Shown here: positions 31,785 to 36,366 of the stretch, in pieces
How the letters are laid out: each line of letters starts with the position of its first letter
Position numbering within the stretch: position 1 is the stretch's first letter
Source of the DNA: UBA1447 sp964612185
Lineage (GTDB): Bacteria > Bacillota > Clostridia > Oscillospirales > Acutalibacteraceae
Length of the DNA: 36,366 nucleotides
Assembly (NCBI GenBank): GCA_964612185.1
Contig: CAZTCR010000028.1
Span: 1-36,366 of the forward strand
Direction: 5' to 3'
Position numbers and translations under genes: made by a program
The notes under the pieces: model-generated
Seen by the model: only the letters and a program-made list of their open reading frames with translations
What the model was told of the DNA's origin: nothing
Database searches by the model: none

Positions 31785-32593
31785 CTATATACCCGAGTAA
31801 ATTCCATGGTGTCCGTGTCAATGTACAAAACATCCGGCATCACCGGCACGGAGATTAGCAGTTTAGTGCTTATCAGTATATTAATAATGATTTTCGTTGC
31901 TATCACACCAGACAGAACTCCGTTAATTGAGTATGACGGCATTGAGAAGTGGGCTTGACCTTTTCCATAGCTTTGTTTCATGCCTTCAAGAACTTCTTCT
32001 GTTAATTCTTTTGGCAAAACGGGAAAATACATGCTGGTTGCCTGTAATAATTTTGCGACACAATCATCATATGTTATAAGGTCGCATAGCATCGCTTTTG
32101 CCGGGCTAAAATATGAAAATGATTGAATGTTAAAACATCCTTGTCCGGCGGCTATCGGAATATTCAGTTTTTTGGCATATTGATGCAGCTCAATTTCATC
32201 GTCTATATTAAAATAATCAATTCCGTCCACAATAATATCGCAGCCGATGATAAGCTGCTTCAGCTCCTCGCCGTGCAGCTTTTCCGTTTTAACAGCCAGC
32301 TTGATTTCCGGATTAATCCGCATTGCCATTTCCGCCAAAACTTCCGCTTTATTCCTGCCGAGCGTATCCAAATAAGCTCCTGTTTGGCGGTTTAAATTCG
32401 ATACTTCAAAGGTATCCGGTTCCACCAGCCTCAGTTCGCCCACACCGAGCCGGGCGAGGCTTTCAGCCACGGGACCGCCCAACCCGCCGACACCGATAAC
32501 GGCAATCTTCAGGTTCTTTATTTTTTCCTGTTCCTCTTTTGTGAAGATGCCGATGTTACGCTGAAATATTTCATCATAAGTGTAATTTTGCAT
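31781..32593 (-). CDS. E1-like (ThiF/MoeB/HesA) adenylating enzyme, copy 1
   Basis: A 270-residue E1-like protein with the ATP-binding set: R12 in FQRNIGIF, IGVGGLGG (33-40), D60, SNLNRQ with R69, K82 and D123 in IIVDGID. Like its paralogue it lacks the zinc CxxC pairs. E1-like enzymes without a ubiquitin-like partner are known to activate peptide or amino-acid carboxylates, as in MccB and TcdA, so a small-molecule substrate is possible here. Cysteines near GQGCFNI and AMLCDLITYDDC could form a thioester but this is unproved. GGAGCG before the ATG, 18 bp after the acyltransferase gene. Confidence 0.87.
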   Translation of the reverse strand: MQNYTYDEIFQRNIGIFTKEEQEKIKNLKIAVIGVGGLGGPVAESLARLGVGELRLVEPDTFEVSNLNRQTGAYLDTLGRNKAEVLAEMAMRINPEIKLAVKTEKLHGEELKQLIIGCDIIVDGIDYFNIDDEIELHQYAKKLNIPIAAGQGCFNIQSFSYFSPAKAMLCDLITYDDCVAKLLQATSMYFPVLPKELTEEVLEGMKQSYGKGQAHFSMPSYSINGVLSGVIATKIIINILISTKLLISVPVMPDVLYIDTDTMEFTRVYR

Positions 32594-32611
32594 AGGACGC
32601 TCCTTTCAACA

Positions 32612-33538
32612 TCAAAGAAATAGTAAAAATAATCGTTTGGGTTTCAGCAGTAACGGAACTGTAATTCCGCCAATATAAAAACTTGCTTCGCCGAGCCGTC
32701 TGTAAGCAAACCGGGAAAACCAATATTTGCCAATTAGCTTATTCATCAAACCTTCATCCATGGCGGCAAGCGGCGTTTTCTTGTTTTTGATGCAGTAGCG
32801 GTACGCTTCTTTATAAAGACCGCTCGCGATGCCCTGCCCCGGTTCCGCCGCCAAATTGCCGAGTTCCACCAAGGAACCGGCGGGGTATTTTCGCAGCCGT
32901 TCTTTTTCACGCTCAAACAGCGTAAACTCGTTGAGCACCGGCAGCCCGGCCTCCGAATGCTCGACAATCCGGATAACCCCGGCAACCCTGTCGCCGTCCT
33001 TTGCGACGATATACTTGGAGTGTTTGATATATTCGTCTTCAAATACCTTGCCCGCTTCGGTTTCGGGCAGATAGCCTTTTTCGCAATAGCGCTTGTTGAC
33101 AAGTTTCAGCCCTTCGAGCGTTTCCGCTTCATCGGCCATTTTATAGACAAACTTTTTAGCCACAATACCTTTTCGCACCTTTCCGATAATTAAATACGGC
33201 ATGAGAATAAGCAAAGTGGCGAAAACGATATAGACCCATACGGGCAGATTCTCGCCCCAGAATAGGACATAGAGATACGGTGCAGCCCAGGTGACCATGG
33301 CGAGGACAAAGCCGAAGATGAAGTCGCCGCGCGTGAGTAATTCGCCGATACGAAACAGTTTGATGTTCTTGTTCTTTTCTTTGTAGCAGCGGTAACCGGA
33401 GCGGATCATCAAAAAGGTCGAAAACCAGTTCGGGGGAATGGTGAGCAAATAGATAACGATAAAAATATAGGGGTCCACATGAAACCTGCCGACGGCTTCG
33501 GCTCTTAAATTTTCCAAAAAGTCGAGCGGCATAGGCAC
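32612..33538 (-). CDS. Membrane-anchored N-acyltransferase (LuxI/FeeM-like GNAT fold)
   Basis: A 308-residue protein with two parts. The N-terminal 125 residues hold about three membrane helices (roughly 23-46, 73-94, 99-118). The rest looks like an acyl-homoserine-lactone synthase/N-acyl amino acid synthase type GNAT: KYIVAKDGDRVAGVIRIV (about 175-192), LPVLNEFTL, VELGNLAAEPGQGIASGLYKEA split over 225-244 as the CoA/ACP-binding turn, and the C-terminal WFSRFAYRRLG ... GGITVPLLLK. Such enzymes join an acyl chain to an amino group. It is the first gene of the operon with the E1-like, methyltransferase and acyl-CoA ligase genes. The assignment is by pattern and needs a structural comparison. 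Confidence 0.7.
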   Translation of the reverse strand: MPMPLDFLENLRAEAVGRFHVDPYIFIVIYLLTIPPNWFSTFLMIRSGYRCYKEKNKNIKLFRIGELLTRGDFIFGFVLAMVTWAAPYLYVLFWGENLPVWVYIVFATLLILMPYLIIGKVRKGIVAKKFVYKMADEAETLEGLKLVNKRYCEKGYLPETEAGKVFEDEYIKHSKYIVAKDGDRVAGVIRIVEHSEAGLPVLNEFTLFEREKERLRKYPAGSLVELGNLAAEPGQGIASGLYKEAYRYCIKNKKTPLAAMDEGLMNKLIGKYWFSRFAYRRLGEASFYIGGITVPLLLKPKRLFLLFL

Positions 33539-33625
33539 TCCCGTTTTGTATTATTTGGATATTAAAGTTATCAATTCTAATATTTATTTAATTTTAACAG
33601 AAAGATATTACTATTGCAAGCACTT

Positions 33626-33655
33626 TTGATTGCATTTTGTGTTCTTTTTTATAAT
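33626..33655 (+). promoter_or_regulatory. Probable promoter of the ribbon-helix-helix gene
   Basis: Perfect TATAAT (33650-33655) with TTGATT (33626-33631, 4 of 6) at 18 bp, about 40 bp before the start codon. The whole 157-bp spacer to the divergent acyltransferase gene is AT-rich and must also hold that operon's promoter, which I could not fix. Confidence 0.5.
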
Positions 33656-33695
33656 TTACAAAGCAATTATACTGTGTGGTAGAGGTGATTGCTTA

Positions 33696-33887
33696 ATGAA
33701 AGATAAATTTATAGTGAAACCAAAAACAGACCGTTCCGTTACAATGACCATACGCATTGACAGCGAACTCAATCATGAACTTGAAGAACTTGCGTTAAAA
33801 AGTAATCATTCACGCAACGAACTTATCAACATGTCCCTGCGTTATGCTTTTAAGAATATTGAGTTTGTTGAAGAAGATAAACAATAA
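33696..33887 (+). CDS. Small ribbon-helix-helix (CopG/Arc-like) DNA-binding protein
   Basis: A 63-residue protein with the RHH fold: beta-strand VTMTIRID, helix SELNHELEELALKSN, turn and second helix HSRNELINMSLRYAF. These dimers bind operators with the strand. ATG 33696 is preceded by AGAGGTGA; the 22-residue longer frame lacks a ribosome site. It is divergent from the acyltransferase/E1-like operon and shares its spacer, so it probably regulates that operon and itself; no toxin partner is adjacent. A strong terminator follows. Confidence 0.85.
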   Translation: MKDKFIVKPKTDRSVTMTIRIDSELNHELEELALKSNHSRNELINMSLRYAFKNIEFVEEDKQ

Positions 33888-33932
33888 CATATATTAATAA
33901 ATCGATAGTTATTTTAGTAATGATATAAAAGC

Positions 33933-33978
33933 CCTCCCGCATAACAAGTTACAACTTGCTTTGCGGGAGGAATTTTTT
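33933..33978. terminator. Bidirectional intrinsic terminator
   Basis: CCTCCCGC / GCGGGAGG arms (33933-33940 / 33963-33970) enclose a second stem CAAGTT / AACTTG. T-run ATTTTTT follows on the plus strand, and GCTTTTATAT on the minus strand. It sits between the convergent RHH and M20 peptidase genes. Confidence 0.88.
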
Positions 33979-34069
33979 GTATGGACATACGAGAACTGTT
34001 CCCGTTTGTTCTTTCGCATCAAAACATATTGGTAAACGACACCAGGAACATATCCGATACTATATTATG

Positions 34070-34113
34070 TTATAGTACATCGTGTTATAGTATATCATGA
34101 TATAGTATTCCTG
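34070..34113. repeat. 15-bp tandem repeats after the M20 peptidase gene
   Basis: TTATAGTACATCGTG (34070-34084), TTATAGTATATCATG (34085-34099) and ATATAGTATTCCTG (34100-34113) follow one another, preceded by an inverted GATACTATA (34056-34064). The core TATAGTA is constant. Function unknown; it lies in the 3' untranslated part of the peptidase gene. Confidence 0.65.
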
Positions 34114-34126
34114 ATTTGTCAAACAT

Positions 34127-35605
34127 TTATTCCCCCGCCAATTTACGAACATACCGTTTGAAGAACGCAACGCCGCCGCCGACGGCGGCAACCGGAATGC
34201 GTTCGTTGGTGGCGTGGGTGCAAAGCAATAACGAAATATCCACCTTGAACGGCGAAAAGCGATAAATATTCTCGCAAATCGGCTCATAGAACCATGAATC
34301 TGTGCCGCCCATTACCAGGAATGGCGCGACAACCGTGTTACTGTCATCCTGCTTGCAAATCGTCTCGATGGTTTTGTAGGCGCGCGACTGCGTTGAAGAC
34401 ATATTCGATGCTTCTTTTCCCTTTAACAGCTTAACCTCGATATTCTTGTTTTTGACAACTTTTTTGATGTGTGCTTCCACATCGGTGATTTTTGTGCCCG
34501 GCATTTGGCGAAAATTGACAGTGGCGGATGCCGCTTGCGGCAAAACATTCGCCGCGGGGCTGCCCTGCGCCATGGTGACGGCAGTGGTTGTTCTAATCAT
34601 ACAGGCCGCGGGCGGAATTTTTGTAAATATCTTTTTGATAAGCGGCTTTAAAAGCCAAAGGTTGCAGGTGACAACGCGAACCGGATAAGTGACATTACGG
34701 CCGATAATATTTAACAGGCTTGCCACGGACTGCGTTATTTTCGCTTTAAACTGATGGTTTTCCAAATCTTTTATGGCATCCGCCAACCCGCCCAATGCGC
34801 TGTGGTTGGGAGGCTGAGCGGAATGGCCGCCTTTCGAGTTGACGGTGACTTCAAAATCGACATAACCTTTTTCACCCACACCGATGCCGGCAAGATGCTT
34901 ATTGATAACACCCTTCACACTGACAGGCAGAATAACACCGCCCTCATCAATCACGCTGTCTAAATGAACCCCCCTGCTTTTTAGCGTTTCCATGATGGAT
35001 TTTGCGCCGGAATACTCCGAGGCAACGACTTCTTCATCATGCCCGAAGCACAGGTAAACATCCCGTTCGGGGACAAAGCCTTCTTCCAGCAGTGTCTCGA
35101 CAGCTTCCATGACACAGATGAGGTGATTTTTCATATCCAAGGCACCTCTGCCCCAGACAAAGCCGTCATCGATAACGCCGTCAAACGCCGGGTGGGTCCA
35201 ATCCTGTTCGGTCCCTTCGCTCACGGGTACAACATCCTGGTGCGACAAAAGGGCGATGGGGTCCAACGCCGGATTTTTGCCTTCCCATTTATACAAAAGG
35301 CTCGCAATGGACACCTTTTCTCTCTTGAGGTTTTTGGTAATGAGCGGATAAGACTGTTCGAGGAAATCATGGAACTTTTCAAACTGAGACCAGTCGACCA
35401 GATCGTGGTCCGGGTAGGAGATGGTTGGTATCTTAATCGCCTCGCTCAGGTTTTTGACGGCACGGTCCGCGTCCACCTTTTCCGGGGTCGGTTTGCCATA
35501 GTCCTTTTTCTTCGGTACAAAAAATATCGCCCGGATAAGGGTGATGCCGATAAATGCCGCGAGGAGGATGAGTAAGATTTCGATGACAGCCTTGAAAGTA
35601 TCCAT
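34127..35605 (-). CDS. M20 family metallopeptidase, membrane-anchored (carboxypeptidase S/PM20D1 type)
   Basis: A 492-residue dizinc hydrolase with an N-terminal membrane helix (about 5-30). The metal and catalytic residues are in place: LLSHQD (H122, D124), GRGALDMKN (D157), HDEEV (catalytic E191, metal E192), VIDEGG (D220) and a C-terminal CTHATNERIP histidine. The pattern and length match the carboxypeptidase S/PM20D1 branch, whose members cleave dipeptides or N-acyl amino acids. Start ATG 35605 with GGGAG seven bases upstream; the 23-residue longer frame overlaps the previous gene. Location beyond the acyltransferase operon suggests that it could degrade the operon's product, which is inference. 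Confidence 0.88.
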   Translation of the reverse strand: MDTFKAVIEILLILLAAFIGITLIRAIFFVPKKKDYGKPTPEKVDADRAVKNLSEAIKIPTISYPDHDLVDWSQFEKFHDFLEQSYPLITKNLKREKVSIASLLYKWEGKNPALDPIALLSHQDVVPVSEGTEQDWTHPAFDGVIDDGFVWGRGALDMKNHLICVMEAVETLLEEGFVPERDVYLCFGHDEEVVASEYSGAKSIMETLKSRGVHLDSVIDEGGVILPVSVKGVINKHLAGIGVGEKGYVDFEVTVNSKGGHSAQPPNHSALGGLADAIKDLENHQFKAKITQSVASLLNIIGRNVTYPVRVVTCNLWLLKPLIKKIFTKIPPAACMIRTTTAVTMAQGSPAANVLPQAASATVNFRQMPGTKITDVEAHIKKVVKNKNIEVKLLKGKEASNMSSTQSRAYKTIETICKQDDSNTVVAPFLVMGGTDSWFYEPICENIYRFSPFKVDISLLLCTHATNERIPVAAVGGGVAFFKRYVRKLAGE

Positions 35606-35646
35606 TTTGTTCTCCCTTTGTTGTGAAATTTTATATTTCGATTTGA

Positions 35647-36354
35647 CTAGATAAAGAACTTCCTGCTCAGCCATGCCCGCAGCCGCCTGTTACTCTTGAC
35701 CGCGACAAAAAAACCGATGAGCGAAATACAGCAGGCAATCACAATAATTGAAAAAGTGATAACGGAACGGCCTTCGATAAACATATGCAGCAAGAGGTCC
35801 ACACATACGCTGTAAATGCCGATTTCAACCAGGACTGCGATGACAATATCCGGCCAGTCCCGCTTTTTCTTCCTGAGCCAGTAAGCAGAACCCAGCAGCA
35901 TAATCTCCAGCAACAGGAGCATGGGCATAGCGACCTGGTAGAACCAGCCCTTTTCGTTGCCGACCGCATAAAAAACATAGATGTAGGAACCGGCCGCCAG
36001 CGCGTCGATGGCGATGAGCGAGTACGGGTGAATCTTACGCCAAAGGAATGGCTGGACAAAGAGCACCCACGCAAGCGCGCTGGAAGCGACCACATAAACC
36101 GCCCACACACCGGTTGCCGGGAAAAGAAAGTTAATGATACCGCAGACAATATTGGGAATGAGTATAACCATGGAAACAATAAAGGCCGCATACCGACGGC
36201 GTACACCCGGCGGCAAAACAACCTTATCCGGATAAGGCGCCGGAGAGAAGGCGGCCTGACCGGGTTCCATCGGATTGATGACGGGCGCGGAGCAAAGGGC
36301 GCATTTTTTTGCGCTCTTGTCCAGCTCAACGCCGCAGTTGACACAATAAGACAT
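35647..36354 (-). CDS. Zinc-ribbon membrane protein (DUF6320-like)
   Basis: A 235-residue protein. The N-terminus is a zinc ribbon, MSYCVNCGVEL with CxxC at 4/7 and CALC at 18/21, followed by a Pro-rich linker and about six membrane helices from residue 55 on. It resembles DUF6320 proteins of Firmicutes; the function is not known. It precedes the M20 peptidase gene by 41 bp on the same strand and may be co-transcribed. The start, with an AAGGAG-like stretch at the window edge, looks complete (AAAGGAGTAACA before ATG). Confidence 0.8.
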   Translation of the reverse strand: MSYCVNCGVELDKSAKKCALCSAPVINPMEPGQAAFSPAPYPDKVVLPPGVRRRYAAFIVSMVILIPNIVCGIINFLFPATGVWAVYVVASSALAWVLFVQPFLWRKIHPYSLIAIDALAAGSYIYVFYAVGNEKGWFYQVAMPMLLLLEIMLLGSAYWLRKKKRDWPDIVIAVLVEIGIYSVCVDLLLHMFIEGRSVITFSIIVIACCISLIGFFVAVKSNRRLRAWLSRKFFI

Positions 36355-36366
36355 TGTTACTCCTTT

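Overview
The window reads as a chromosome segment of an anaerobic, Gram-positive-type bacterium, most likely a Clostridia member (Oscillospirales or a relative, possibly a metagenome-assembled genome). The reasons are sigma-A-like promoters, Shine-Dalgarno-led genes, a YerC/TrpR-like regulator, ferredoxin-linked indolepyruvate oxidoreductase, lipoprotein-based ABC uptake and REP/MITE-like palindromes typical of such genomes. This assignment is inference from gene content only. Most genes lie on the minus strand; plus-strand islands are at 14.2-16.6 kb, 18.3-20.7 kb and 33.7-33.9 kb.

Layout. 0-2.3 kb: partial tRNA-Asp, tRNA-Val with its own promoter, the redox chaperone Hsp33, and a YerC-like regulator overlapping a SAM methyltransferase. 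2.4-6.3 kb: an unrecognised polytopic membrane protein, a thioredoxin-reductase-like flavoprotein without the usual NADPH motif, and an intracellular GH29 alpha-L-fucosidase, separated by repeat-rich spacers, one of them MITE-like. 6.4-12.4 kb: an aryl-acid/aromatic 2-oxoacid module of sodium symporter, iorA, iorB, phenylacetate-CoA ligase and a double-ACT protein. 12.6-16.6 kb: divergent sugar genes, with a sugar-nucleotidyltransferase/hexapeptide protein on one side and a Gfo/Idh/MocA dehydrogenase plus a DegT aminotransferase on the other. 16.7-18.2 kb: an AAA/DUF4143 ATPase. 18.3-20.7 kb: a polar amino-acid ABC transporter whose binding lipoprotein has its two sequence halves in swapped order. 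20.8-26.4 kb: three envelope glycosylation-type membrane proteins with a decayed transposase between them. 26.6-28.5 kb: glycerate kinase and a Phd/ParE-type toxin-antitoxin pair.

The most unusual region is 28.7-35.6 kb. Five minus-strand genes are packed almost without gaps: a membrane-anchored acyltransferase resembling LuxI/FeeM-type N-acyl synthases, two E1-like (ThiF/MoeB) adenylating enzymes, a SAM methyltransferase between them, and an acyl-CoA ligase. A small ribbon-helix-helix regulator is divergent from the operon head. Beyond it lies a membrane-anchored M20 peptidase of the carboxypeptidase S/PM20D1 type, a family that includes N-acyl amino-acid hydrolases. I read this as a candidate pathway that makes, modifies and perhaps hydrolyses an N-acylated small molecule or short peptide. 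No product is known to me and no ubiquitin-like carrier is visible.

The second notable object is the permuted substrate-binding protein at 18.3 kb. Several regulatory features are clear by eye: consensus promoters at the tRNA, toxin-antitoxin, symporter, dehydrogenase, ATPase and ABC genes, strong intrinsic terminators at 16.6, 20.7 and 33.9 kb, and hairpins between operon genes.
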